Below, in pieces: positions 23,613 through 32,193 of a stretch of 43,034 nucleotides of DNA. The notes beneath the pieces were generated by a model. The model saw nothing but the letters and a program-made list of their open reading frames with translations, had not been told where the DNA came from and did no database searches. The position numbers were made by a program, and so were the translations under genes. The stretch's first letter is position 1; every line of letters starts with the position of its first letter. The stretch is from NCBI GenBank assembly GCA_964553405.1, contig CAZKLS010000011.1:1-43034 (forward strand), written 5' to 3'. The stretch comes from DATIRA01 sp964553405. GTDB lineage: Bacteria > Pseudomonadota > Gammaproteobacteria > Steroidobacterales > Steroidobacteraceae.

Positions 23613-24749
23613 TCAGGCCAGCGGGCCCGGCGGCTGCCAGGCCAGCACCAGCGCCAGCGCCGCCGCCTCGATCGCGAGCGCCGCGGGTATGCGCAGTCGT
23701 CCCTGCATCACCGCGCCGGTGGTCCAGAGCATCACGACGACCAGGGCCGACCAGGCGGCGAGCTGCACCCTCGGCAGGCTGGCCTCGAACCACAACAGCG
23801 GGGTCATGACCAGGATCGCGGCGACCAGATTCAGCGAGGCGTGCCAGCGCTCGGCGCGCCCCATCGGCGGGTCGTAACGCTCGATCCGCTCGGGGCGGAA
23901 GGGCGCCTTCGTCGTCGCCCCGCCAACGGCCGCTGCCGGTTGCCAACCGGGAGGCTTGAGCCAGACCAGCAGCTTGTCCCGCCAGCGCGGTGCCTGCCAC
24001 GACCTGCGCGCCAGGTCGGCATACACCTCGAGGTTGGCCCAGATCGGGTCCCAGGAGTTCAGCGGCGCGCGCGTACCGTAGACGCACTTCTCGTCTTCCT
24101 CGACGAAACTGCCGAACAGCCGGTCCCAGATCATGAAGATCCCGCCGTAGTTGCGGTCGATGTAGCGGTCGTTGATCGCGTGGTGCACTCGGTGGTTCGA
24201 GGGCGAGGCGAACCATCGATCGAACCAGCCGAGCTTGCCGACCTGCTCGGTGTGGATCCAGTACTGGTAGAGCAGGTCGATCACGGCGGCCACCGCGAAC
24301 ACCTCGACCGGGAATCCGACGATCGCCATCGGCAGGTAGAAGATCCAGCCGAGCAGTACGCCGGAACTCGTCTGCCGCAGCGCCGTCGTCAGGTTGTACT
24401 CCTGGCTCTGGTGGTGCACGACGTGCGCGGCCCAGAAGATCGCGCTCTCGTGCCCGAGGCGGTGGTTCCAGTAGTAGCAGAAGTCGTACGCGACGATTCC
24501 GAGCACCCAGACCCACCACTGGTCCGCGGGAAGTTCCCAGACTGCGAGCCAGGTATAGGCGAGCGCATAGATGCCGATACGCAGCAGGCGCGTGAACAGG
24601 TTTACCACCTGGCTCAGCACCCCGAGACTCAGGCTGTTGACCGCGTCGTTGACCCGGTAGTTGCTGCGGCCCCGCACCCGACCCACGAGGTACTCGACCG
24701 CGATCAGCAGGAAGAAGACGGGTGTCGCGATGGCGATGGCGGGTCCCAC
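23613..24749 (-). CDS. Alkylglycerol monooxygenase-like sterol desaturase family protein
   Basis: A 378-residue integral membrane di-iron enzyme of the fatty acid hydroxylase/sterol desaturase superfamily. The histidine boxes are HRLGH, HVVHH and HRVHH. The surrounding wording (QEYNLTTALRQTS, WIFYLPMAI, LLYQYWIHTE, YIDRNYGGIFMIWDRLFGSF and then EKCVYGT) is close to the animal alkylglycerol monooxygenase (TMEM195/AGMO) core as I know it. AGMO cleaves glyceryl ethers to an aldehyde and free glycerol using tetrahydropterin. It sits nine bases after glpK in the same operon, which fits release of glycerol for GlpK. Hydrophobic segments flank the boxes, and a further set of helices follows residue 300. 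Substrate is inferred. Confidence 0.85.
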   Translation of the reverse strand: MGPAIAIATPVFFLLIAVEYLVGRVRGRSNYRVNDAVNSLSLGVLSQVVNLFTRLLRIGIYALAYTWLAVWELPADQWWVWVLGIVAYDFCYYWNHRLGHESAIFWAAHVVHHQSQEYNLTTALRQTSSGVLLGWIFYLPMAIVGFPVEVFAVAAVIDLLYQYWIHTEQVGKLGWFDRWFASPSNHRVHHAINDRYIDRNYGGIFMIWDRLFGSFVEEDEKCVYGTRAPLNSWDPIWANLEVYADLARRSWQAPRWRDKLLVWLKPPGWQPAAAVGGATTKAPFRPERIERYDPPMGRAERWHASLNLVAAILVMTPLLWFEASLPRVQLAAWSALVVVMLWTTGAVMQGRLRIPAALAIEAAALALVLAWQPPGPLA

Positions 24750-24758
24750 GGTCGATCC

Positions 24759-26264
24759 TCAACCGTCCTCGTGCCAGCTGCGCGAGCGCTCGACGGCCCT
24801 GGACCACTGGCGCAGGCGTGCGTCCGCGTCCTCGCGCGCGATCGTCGGCTCGAAACGCCGGTCTACCTGCCAGTTGGCCGCCACCTCGTCCGTCGAGTCC
24901 CAGAAGCCGACGGCCAGCCCGGCGAGATACGCCGCGCCGAGCGCCGTCGTCTCGGTGACCTTCGGCCGCACGACCGGCACTCCCAGCAGGTCGGCCTGGA
25001 ACTGCATCATCAGGTCGTTCGAGGTCGCGCCTCCGTCCACTCGCAGCTCGAGAAGCGGGCGTCCTGCGTCACGCTGCATGGCCGCCAGCACTTCTGCGCT
25101 CTGAAACGCGATCGACTCGAGCGCTGCGCGCGCAATGTGCGCCTTGGTCGTGCCGCGCGACAGCCCGAGCATCGTGCCGCGCGCATACGCGTCCCAGTGG
25201 GGGCTACCCAGCCCGGTAAACGCCGGCACCAGATAGACGCCGCCGGAATCCGGCACGCTGGCCGCGAGCGCCTCGACGTCGGCCGAGCTCTCGATGAAGC
25301 CCAGGCCGTCGCGCAGCCACTGCACGACGGCGCCGCCGATGAACACCGCACCCTCGAGCGCGAACTGGCGTTCACCCGCGTGCCAGGCGACGGTCGTCAG
25401 CAGCCGGTTCGCCGAATGCTGCGGTGTGTCGCCCGTGTTCATCAGCACGAAGCAGCCGGTGCCGTAGGTGTTCTTCGCCATGCCGGGCGTGAAGCAGGCC
25501 TGCCCGAACAGTGCAGCGTGCTGATCGCCTGCGATGCCCGCGAGCGGCACCTCCCGGTCGCCGACGATCGCGACCGCCTGGTTGCCGGGGATCGATGAAG
25601 GCAGGATCCTCGGCAGCACGGCGCGCGGTATGTCGAGCAGCCCGAGCGCATACTCGTCCCACTCGCCGCTCTCCAGGTTCAGCAGCAGCGTGCGGCTCGC
25701 GTTGGTCGCATCCGTGATGTGCTGCGTTCCGCCCGAGAGCTTCCACGCCAGCCAGCTGTCGATGGTGCCGAAGGCGAGCTCGCCATGCTCGGCGCGGCGC
25801 CTGAGATCCGGATCGCGCTCGAGCAGCCAGGCGAGCTTGGTTCCCGAGAAATAGGGATCGAACAGCAGCCCGGTGCGACGGGCGATCTCCGGTTCGTGGC
25901 CCGCGGCACGGAGCCTCGCGCACTTGTCGGCCGTGCGCCGGTCCTGCCACACGATGGCCGGCGCGACCGGCCGTCCGGAACGCCGGTCCCACAGCACGGT
26001 CGTTTCGCGCTGGTTCGTGATGCCGACGGCCGCGAGATCGGAGGCCGAGGCCCGGGCCCGCGCCAGGACCTCGGCGATCGTCGCGGCCTGGGTCGCCCAG
26101 ATTTCCTCCGCGTCGTGCTCGACCCAGCCGGAGCGGGGGAAGTGCTGCCTGAACTCGCGCTGCGCCGTGGCGACGATCCCTCCGTCGTGGTCGAACAGGA
26201 TCGAACGGGAACTGGTCGTGCCCTGGTCGAGTGCCAGGATGAATGGCGCGCTCACGGACCTCAT
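24759..26264 (-). CDS. glpK: Glycerol kinase
   Basis: A 501-residue FGGY-family kinase that phosphorylates glycerol to sn-glycerol-3-phosphate with ATP. The N-terminal phosphate-1 motif is ILALDQGTTSSRSILFD. The substrate motifs GWVEHDAEEIW and AIVWQDRRTAD are present, as are the FGGY signature region around GAVFIGGAVVQWLRDGL and the adenosine motif around LRVDGGATSNDLMMQFQAD. Length and motifs are normal. It is 16 bases downstream of glpD, so the two genes convert glycerol to dihydroxyacetone phosphate. No glpF or glpR is present in the window. Confidence 0.97.
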   Translation of the reverse strand: MRSVSAPFILALDQGTTSSRSILFDHDGGIVATAQREFRQHFPRSGWVEHDAEEIWATQAATIAEVLARARASASDLAAVGITNQRETTVLWDRRSGRPVAPAIVWQDRRTADKCARLRAAGHEPEIARRTGLLFDPYFSGTKLAWLLERDPDLRRRAEHGELAFGTIDSWLAWKLSGGTQHITDATNASRTLLLNLESGEWDEYALGLLDIPRAVLPRILPSSIPGNQAVAIVGDREVPLAGIAGDQHAALFGQACFTPGMAKNTYGTGCFVLMNTGDTPQHSANRLLTTVAWHAGERQFALEGAVFIGGAVVQWLRDGLGFIESSADVEALAASVPDSGGVYLVPAFTGLGSPHWDAYARGTMLGLSRGTTKAHIARAALESIAFQSAEVLAAMQRDAGRPLLELRVDGGATSNDLMMQFQADLLGVPVVRPKVTETTALGAAYLAGLAVGFWDSTDEVAANWQVDRRFEPTIAREDADARLRQWSRAVERSRSWHEDG

Positions 26265-26280
26265 CTGAACCCGAAGCGTA

Positions 26281-27792
26281 CTACAGCTGCGGCGTCGCGG
26301 GATGTGCGGCGAGCCAGCCGTCGAGCCGGGCCTCGCTCCCGGCCGGGAGGTGCAGGCCCAGCCGGCTGCGGCGCCAGAGCATGTCCTCGGCGCTGGTCGC
26401 GAACTCCTCGCCTCTCAGGTAGTCGACCTCGCGCTGGTACAGGCCGGGCAGGATCTCGTCGCCGAGCGCCGCGAGCCCGTCGGCGCCGCCGAGCAGGCGC
26501 TCGATGCGCGTCCCGTAGGCGCGGGCATATCGCAGTCGCAGTGCGGCTGGAAGCCACGGGTAGCGCCGCTCGAGTCCGGCGTGGAAGGCTTCGAAGTCGG
26601 ATTGCGGCATGTCGCCGCCAGGCAGTGCCGCCGTGGCGGTCCAGTGGGCAGCGCGGGCACCGAGCAGCGGCGAGAGCCGGTCAACCACGTCCTCGGCCAG
26701 CTTGCGATAGGTCGTGATCTTGCCACCGTAAACCGACAGCAGCGGCGGCTCGCGCTGCTCGAGCTCGAGCACGTAGTCGCGGGTGACGCTCTTCGGGTCG
26801 TCGGTGGATTTCGCGAGCAGCGGCCGGAGCGCCGCGAAGGTCCAGGCCACGTCGCTGCGCGAGAGGTCGCGCCGGAAGTAGTGGTTGGCCATTCCGAGCA
26901 GGTAGTCGATCTCGTCTTCGTCGATCGCCGGCGTCGCGGGATCTCCCGAGTAGTCGCGCTCCGTCGTGCCGATCAGCGTGAAGTCCCGCTCGTAGGGAAT
27001 CGCAAACACGACCCGGCCGTCGGGCGCCTGGAAGATGTAGGCAAACTCGTGCTGAAAGAGCCGCGGCACGACGATGTGGCTGCCCTTGATCAACCGGGGG
27101 TGGTGGGCGGCTTTCAGCCCTGCCGCCTCGTCGACGAAGCGGGCCACCCAGGGTCCCGCGGCGTTGACGACCGCCCGTGCCCGGACGCTGAACTGCGGCT
27201 TTCCATGAGGCGCAAGCGTTGCGAGCCAGTGATCACGCTCGCGCTCCAGCGCGATGCAGGGCGTGCGGGTGAGGATTTCCGCGCCGTGCTCCCGCGCGTC
27301 CATCGCCGTCAGCACCACCAGCCGGGCGTCGTCGACCCAGGCATCGGAGTAGATGAACCCCCGGCGGTAGCGCTGCTCGAGCGGCTCTCCGGCCGGGTGG
27401 CGGCGCAGGTCCACGGCCTCAGAGCCCGGCAATATCCTGCGCGCGGCGAGGTGGTCGTACAGCAGCAGCCCGGCGCGGATCATCCACGCAGGGCGCAGGT
27501 GGCGGTCGTGCGGCAGCACGAAGCGAAGCGGCCAGACGATGTGCGGTGCTGCGCTGAGGACGATCTCGCGCTCCCGCAGCGACTTTCGCACCAGGCCGAA
27601 ATCGTAGTACTCGAGGTAGCGCAGCCCGCCGTGGATCAGCTTGGTGCTGGAGGAGGACGTGTGCGAGGCGAGGTCGTGCTGCTCGCAGAGCAGCACGTCG
27701 AGGCCGCGGCCCGCCGCGTCACGCGCGACGCCGGCTCCGTTGATGCCGCCGCCGACCACCAGCAGGTCCAGGATCTTTCCGGATTCGGGCAC
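26281..27792 (-). CDS. glpD: Aerobic glycerol-3-phosphate dehydrogenase
   Basis: A 503-residue FAD enzyme at the inner face of the membrane that oxidises glycerol-3-phosphate to dihydroxyacetone phosphate and passes electrons to quinone. The FAD motif LLVVGGGINGAGVARDAAGR is at residues 10-29, followed by the family signature SSSSTKLIHGGLRYLEYY. The C-terminal helical DAO_C domain begins after GGKITTYRKLAEDV and extends to residue 500. It starts 21 bases after the NamZ-like gene and precedes glpK. All expected blocks are present. Confidence 0.97.
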   Translation of the reverse strand: MPESGKILDLLVVGGGINGAGVARDAAGRGLDVLLCEQHDLASHTSSSSTKLIHGGLRYLEYYDFGLVRKSLREREIVLSAAPHIVWPLRFVLPHDRHLRPAWMIRAGLLLYDHLAARRILPGSEAVDLRRHPAGEPLEQRYRRGFIYSDAWVDDARLVVLTAMDAREHGAEILTRTPCIALERERDHWLATLAPHGKPQFSVRARAVVNAAGPWVARFVDEAAGLKAAHHPRLIKGSHIVVPRLFQHEFAYIFQAPDGRVVFAIPYERDFTLIGTTERDYSGDPATPAIDEDEIDYLLGMANHYFRRDLSRSDVAWTFAALRPLLAKSTDDPKSVTRDYVLELEQREPPLLSVYGGKITTYRKLAEDVVDRLSPLLGARAAHWTATAALPGGDMPQSDFEAFHAGLERRYPWLPAALRLRYARAYGTRIERLLGGADGLAALGDEILPGLYQREVDYLRGEEFATSAEDMLWRRSRLGLHLPAGSEARLDGWLAAHPATPQL

Positions 27793-27813
27793 CGGGCGAT
27801 GCTCCCTCGGGCG

Positions 27814-29019
27814 CTACCGATAGAGCAGGAACGCGTCCCGCTCCTGCTCCCAGGACCGCTCGTCGCGCTGTGCGGCCGCATCGAGGTCGCCGGGGAGTGC
27901 GTGCTCGTCGTCGACCCAGGCCCGCAGCTGCTCGCTGCCGTTGATCAGGTCGATCGCGAGGCGCCCGTGCTCGTACTCGTAGGGAAAGTCGCGCCAGAGC
28001 TCGTAGTCCGGGCGCAGCCGGCGCAGCGCCTTGAAGGCGAGCGCCTGCAGGCGCCAGGGCCGGAACGCGAGCGGGTCGTAGCCCGTGTCCTCGACGTGGA
28101 TCTGCAGCCCGGCGCAAAGCTGGCCCGAGTGCTTGTGGAACGTCGGCTCGAACCAGCAGGGCCGCAGCCTGCAGCCGGCCAGCCACGCGGGCGCGAGCCG
28201 GTGCATCTCCCGCAGCAGCGCCGGAACGTCGAGATCCGGTGCGCCGAACAGTTCCAGCGGGCGGGTGGTGCCGCGCCCCTCCGACAGCGTGGTTCCCTCG
28301 AGCATGACCGTACCCGGATAACAGCGGGCCATCCACAGGTTCGGTGCGTTGGGGCTGGGATTGATCCAGGCGCGCGCGCCGAGCGGCCAGCCGTAGCCGG
28401 GCCCGGTCGCCGGTTGCCAGCCGGTCATCGTCACGACGCGGTACTCGAGGTCGAGATCCAGTTCCGCGATGAACCACTGCCCGAGCTCTCCCAGCGTCAG
28501 CCCGTGCCGCATCGGCAGGCGGCCCGCTCCGACGAAGCTCTCCCAGCCCGGCGCGAGCCGCAGGCCCTCCACCTCCCGGCCGATCGGATTCGGGCGGTCC
28601 AGCACCCAGACAGACTTGCCGTGGCGTGCCGCCTCTTCGAGCACGTAGCGCAGCGTGGTGATGAACGTGTAGATGCGGCAGCCGAGGTCCTGCAGGTCCA
28701 CGAGCAGCACGTCGAAGTGCTGCATCATCGCCGCGGTGGGCCGACGCACTTCGCCGTACAGGCTGAATACCGGGATGCCGAGCGCGGCGTCCGTGAAGTC
28801 GCCGGACTCGATCATGTTGTCCTGTTTCTCGCCACGCAGTCCGTGTTGCGGCCCGAAGGCCGCGCTGAGCCGCAGTCCGGTCCGTGACGCCAGCGCATCG
28901 AGCGAATGCGTGAGATCCGCCGTCGTCGAGGCGGGATGCGCCAGCAGCGCGACACGACGTCCCTCGAGCGGCGCGAGAAGACCTGGGTCGTCGATGAGCC
29001 TGTCGATGCCGAATTTCAT
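27814..29019 (-). CDS. DUF1343 / NamZ-like exo-beta-N-acetylmuramidase
   Basis: A 401-residue protein of the DUF1343 family, whose characterised member NamZ (B. subtilis) removes terminal MurNAc from peptidoglycan fragments. Conserved blocks include VALLAHPAS, FGPQHGLRGEKQDNM, PVFSLYGE, DVLLVDLQDLGCRIYTFITT and VLDRPNPIGREVEG, plus GTTLSEGRGTTRP. No signal peptide is evident, unlike secreted family members, so it probably acts on imported muropeptides. I use the ATG at 29019, which has GGAGGG ten bases upstream; a GTG at 29028 is too close to that site. It starts directly after the stop of the DOMON-like gene, and a wall-recycling gene in a glycerol operon is unusual. Confidence 0.9.
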   Translation of the reverse strand: MKFGIDRLIDDPGLLAPLEGRRVALLAHPASTTADLTHSLDALASRTGLRLSAAFGPQHGLRGEKQDNMIESGDFTDAALGIPVFSLYGEVRRPTAAMMQHFDVLLVDLQDLGCRIYTFITTLRYVLEEAARHGKSVWVLDRPNPIGREVEGLRLAPGWESFVGAGRLPMRHGLTLGELGQWFIAELDLDLEYRVVTMTGWQPATGPGYGWPLGARAWINPSPNAPNLWMARCYPGTVMLEGTTLSEGRGTTRPLELFGAPDLDVPALLREMHRLAPAWLAGCRLRPCWFEPTFHKHSGQLCAGLQIHVEDTGYDPLAFRPWRLQALAFKALRRLRPDYELWRDFPYEYEHGRLAIDLINGSEQLRAWVDDEHALPGDLDAAAQRDERSWEQERDAFLLYR

Positions 29020-29024
29020 CGCCG

Positions 29025-29618
29025 TCACACCCTCCGGCTCGCGCCGCTCGCGTCCGCCGGACGCGGCACGTCGAGCACGAAACCTTCCGGATCGTGGAAG
29101 TCCGGCTGCGAGGCGGGATGCGCCAGCGCCCAGTAGCTGAGCCGTCCGTCCAGTTCCTCGATCACGGCCGACAGGCCCAGCGCCAGCGGTCCGCGCCCCG
29201 GCAGCCGGCCGAGTACCAGGGCGTCGATCTCCGCCTCGAGCAGCAGGTGGTTAGGGCTGCGCTCCACCCGGATCGGTGGAGCCGTCGGGCACGCCAGCTC
29301 CGAGCGGCCGCTACGGTAGGAGGCGAAGCCCCAGGCGGCCCATTCGGTCGAAGGCGAGAAATTGAACTCGCAGTAGGCCGGCGACTCCTGGACGGAGAGG
29401 AACGCCTCGAAACAGGTGTGCTGCCAGAGATCCTCGCGCCTCGCGCCATGCTGGCGGGCCGGAACCGATACGCGCTCGAGGGTCCCCTCGACGCGGTAGC
29501 GCAGGCGCAACCCGGCGCTGGCCGACATGTCGACCTCGGCCTCGATGCGCGAGACTGCGCTCGAGAGGCTCGCAGCGTGTCGTACCAGCGTGACGCGGGC
29601 ATGGGTGGAGAGTGCCAT
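29025..29618 (-). CDS. DOMON-like domain-containing protein
   Basis: A 197-residue protein matching the group named DOMON-like domain-containing protein. Its landmarks are EDLWQHTCFEAFLSV, YCEFNFSPSTEWAAWGF and SYWALAHPASQPDFHDPEGF at the C-terminus. The overall pattern is an all-beta sandwich. No signal peptide or catalytic motif is apparent and the function is unknown; related folds bind heme or sugars. I choose the ATG at 29618; the frame is open further upstream but is not conserved-looking and enters the divergent promoter region. It is first in the minus-strand operon that leads to NamZ-like, glpD and glpK. Confidence 0.85.
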   Translation of the reverse strand: MALSTHARVTLVRHAASLSSAVSRIEAEVDMSASAGLRLRYRVEGTLERVSVPARQHGARREDLWQHTCFEAFLSVQESPAYCEFNFSPSTEWAAWGFASYRSGRSELACPTAPPIRVERSPNHLLLEAEIDALVLGRLPGRGPLALGLSAVIEELDGRLSYWALAHPASQPDFHDPEGFVLDVPRPADASGASRRV

Positions 29619-29641
29619 CGGGAGCCGTGAGCGCGGGTGGT

Positions 29642-29665
29642 TTCCTCGAGGAATGATAACCGGTT
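29642..29665. promoter_or_regulatory. Palindromes in the DOMON/gor divergent region
   Basis: TTCCTCGAGGAA (29642-29653) is a perfect 12-bp palindrome, and AACCGGTT (29658-29665) is a perfect 8-bp palindrome just beside it. Both lie in the 123-base space between the start codons of the divergent DOMON-like gene and glutathione reductase. They could be operator sites. No specific regulator can be assigned. Confidence 0.35.
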
Positions 29666-29741
29666 CAGGCCGTTGGCGACTCCGGTGGCCCCGCGGATCG
29701 CGTAGGATTCGGGGCCGGCGATGGCTGCGCGAGGGACGGGT

Positions 29742-31145
29742 ATGACCGTGAACGCCTTCGAGTACGACCTGTTCGTGATCGGCGCGGGCTCGGCCGGCGT
29801 GCGTGCCGCGAGGGTCGCGGCTGGCCTCGGTGCACGCGTGGCGATCGCCGAGAGTTACCGGCCCGGCGGCACCTGCGTGATCCGCGGCTGCGTCCCGAAG
29901 AAGCTGCTGGTCTATGCGGCGCATTACCGGGAAGATTTCGAAGACGCCTCAGCCTATGGCTGGACCGGCGAGCCGGGCTTCTCGTGGCCCGTGCTGATCG
30001 CCAACAAGGACCGGGAGATCGCCCGCCTCGAGGACGTCTACCGGACGCTGCTCAAGGCGGCCGGCGTTTCGCTGATCGAAGGCCGTGCGAAGCTCCGCGA
30101 CCCGCACACGATCGAGGTCGACGGGCGCAGCTACCGCTCGGCGCACATTCTCGTCGCGACCGGCGGCTGGCCCGTGCTGCCGGCGATTCCGGGCATCGAG
30201 CACTGCATGACCTCGAACGAGGCTCTCGAGCTGCGGGAGCTGCCCAGCCGCGTACTGGTCGTCGGCGGCGGCTACATCGCGATGGAGTTCGCGGGAATAT
30301 TCCACGGCTTGGGATCGCGGGTCGGCGTCGCCTACCGGGGCCAGCAGGTGCTGCGCGGCTTCGATGACGACGTACGCCAGCACGTGCACGACGAACTCGT
30401 GCGCAAGGGAATCGAGATTCGCCTCGACTGCGACGTGCGGCAGGTGTCGCGCAGGCCGGACGGGACGCTCGAGGCCGCTCTGCAGTCGGCCGGCGTGCAG
30501 TCCGCTGTCGAGGTGGACGCGGTGCTCTACGCGACCGGGCGCTCGCCGAACACCCGAGACCTCGGCCTCGAGGCCGCCGGCGTGGCGCTCGATTCGCGCG
30601 GCGCCATCGTCGTGGACGAGTACTCCTGCTCGAGCGTGCCGAGCATCTATGCGGCCGGCGACGTGACGGATCGCATCGCGCTGACGCCGGTCGCGATCCG
30701 CGAGGGCGCCGCGGTGGCCCAGACGTTGTTCGGCGGCACGGCGGTGGCGATGGACCACGGCTGCGTCGCGCACGCGGTGTTCAGCCAGCCGCCGGTGGGC
30801 TGCGTCGGACTCACCGAGGCCGAGGCGCTTGCCGTGCATCCCGAAGTGGACGTCTACCGGACGTCCTTCCGGCCGCTCAAGTACACGCTCTCGGGGCGCA
30901 ACGAGCGCAGCATGATGAAGCTGGTCGTCGACGCCGCGAGCCAGCGCGTGCTGGGCGCGCACATGGTGGGTATCGACGCGCCCGAGATCATCCAGGGCAT
31001 CGCGATCGCCGTGAAGGCGGGCCTCACCAAAGCGCAGTTCGATGCCACGGTCGCGGTTCACCCGACGGCTGCGGAGGAATTCGTGACGCTGCGCGACAGG
31101 CGTAGCGTGCGGGCGGGTGGACCGCAGCCCGCTAGATCGCCCTGA
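29742..31145 (+). CDS. gor: Glutathione-disulfide reductase
   Basis: A 467-residue flavoprotein disulfide reductase that keeps glutathione reduced using NADPH. The FAD motif is at 12-21 (VIGAGSAGVR), and the redox-active disulfide is C45/C50 in GGTCVIRGCVPKK. The NAD(P) motif lies near residue 172 (VVGGGYIAMEFAGI), with the arginines used for NADPH in the following AYRGQQVLRGF. The second FAD block is IYAAGDVTDR, and the C-terminal catalytic HPTAAEE is in place. The CVIRGC wording is the glutathione reductase form, as opposed to dihydrolipoamide dehydrogenase. I use the ATG at 29742 with GAGGGA upstream. The 3' end overlaps the convergent patatin gene by 14 bases. Confidence 0.93.
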   Translation: MTVNAFEYDLFVIGAGSAGVRAARVAAGLGARVAIAESYRPGGTCVIRGCVPKKLLVYAAHYREDFEDASAYGWTGEPGFSWPVLIANKDREIARLEDVYRTLLKAAGVSLIEGRAKLRDPHTIEVDGRSYRSAHILVATGGWPVLPAIPGIEHCMTSNEALELRELPSRVLVVGGGYIAMEFAGIFHGLGSRVGVAYRGQQVLRGFDDDVRQHVHDELVRKGIEIRLDCDVRQVSRRPDGTLEAALQSAGVQSAVEVDAVLYATGRSPNTRDLGLEAAGVALDSRGAIVVDEYSCSSVPSIYAAGDVTDRIALTPVAIREGAAVAQTLFGGTAVAMDHGCVAHAVFSQPPVGCVGLTEAEALAVHPEVDVYRTSFRPLKYTLSGRNERSMMKLVVDAASQRVLGAHMVGIDAPEIIQGIAIAVKAGLTKAQFDATVAVHPTAAEEFVTLRDRRSVRAGGPQPARSP

Positions 31146-32193
31146 CCTGCGCCGGGTCGGGCCGCTCCAGCCAGCGCAGCACGGCCTCGGCGAAGCGGCC
31201 GCACTCGCCGATCGCGTGCTCCCAGTCGCGTTCGCGGGCCGCGTGGTCCTGCCCGTAGCGGTAGAAGTCCTGGCGATCCGGCAGCTTGCCGTTCGGCAGC
31301 GTGGCGAGAAACGCTCGCGACGGCGCGACGAGCAGCACGTCGTCGAGCCAGGGGTGTCCGCGGGCCGATCGCCGCCAGGGCAGGTGCTTGTCCAGCCAGC
31401 CGGGCGTGACGAAGTCGTTGAAGTGCGGATACAGCACGATGCCCGGCCGGCCCGCTTCTGCGAGCCGCGGATACGGCAGCAGCAGGTGGTAGTCCACCAG
31501 GGCCCCGTCCCAGTAGTTGCCGGGCGGCGCGCCGGGGATGTCCCGCACCGGCGTGCACACCAGCGGGATCGTTCCCGAGGCGAGCAGCGCATCCTCCTCG
31601 TTGCCGGGCCGCAGCGGCACGCGGACCAGGTCGAACTCGTCGAACGGCTCGCGCAGGAACGACGGCTCGCCGGCCTGGAAGCACACGCGCTGCAGGTGGG
31701 TCGCGAGCCGGCTGCGCGACACCGCGTTGCTCAGCACGGCCCGCCCGAACGCGAGCTTCGATTCCTCGTTCGCGAGCGCCCCACGGGCACGGGACGTCAC
31801 GACCGTGAGAGTCACCCCTTCGCGCAGCTCGAGCGGACCACCGTCGAGCACCGCGGCCGCGATCCGGCGGCACGCCGCCGCAACCTCGCCGGGACCGGGC
31901 TTCGACGTGTAACGCTGATCGTGCACGTAGCACCGCACCAGCCGGTCGAGCGCGGCGGGCGGATCGCTCTGCGCGAGCGCGGCCATTCGCCAGGCGCCGA
32001 CCGAAGCGCCGATCAGCTCGACCCGCGGCGCATCGCGCAGCCACTCCTGGTACAGCAGCTTGTCGAGCGGCACCAGCGCCAGTCCCTTCGGTCCGCCTGC
32101 GGCCGCTGGAATGCAGGCGATGTCGCGCGGCGTCAGTCCCTGCTCGCGCAGGCGTTTCATTGCGCCCGGTCCGGCCCTGAGCTCGAGGATCAC
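31132..32193 (-). CDS. Patatin-like phospholipase/acyl hydrolase
   Basis: A 353-residue patatin-family lipid acyl hydrolase, probably cytoplasmic or membrane-associated. The oxyanion glycine turn is GGPKG (33-37), the nucleophile serine is in GASVG (62-66), and the catalytic aspartate is in WDGALVDYH (about 200), giving the Ser-Asp dyad. I start at the GTG at 32193, which overlaps the upstream stop as GTGA and has AAGGA seven bases before it. A GTG at 32217 is also in frame but lacks a ribosome site. It is coupled to the amine-oxidase-like gene, a partnership I cannot explain. The substrate (phospholipid or other ester) is not visible. Confidence 0.85.
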   Translation of the reverse strand: MILELRAGPGAMKRLREQGLTPRDIACIPAAAGGPKGLALVPLDKLLYQEWLRDAPRVELIGASVGAWRMAALAQSDPPAALDRLVRCYVHDQRYTSKPGPGEVAAACRRIAAAVLDGGPLELREGVTLTVVTSRARGALANEESKLAFGRAVLSNAVSRSRLATHLQRVCFQAGEPSFLREPFDEFDLVRVPLRPGNEEDALLASGTIPLVCTPVRDIPGAPPGNYWDGALVDYHLLLPYPRLAEAGRPGIVLYPHFNDFVTPGWLDKHLPWRRSARGHPWLDDVLLVAPSRAFLATLPNGKLPDRQDFYRYGQDHAARERDWEHAIGECGRFAEAVLRWLERPDPAQVRAI

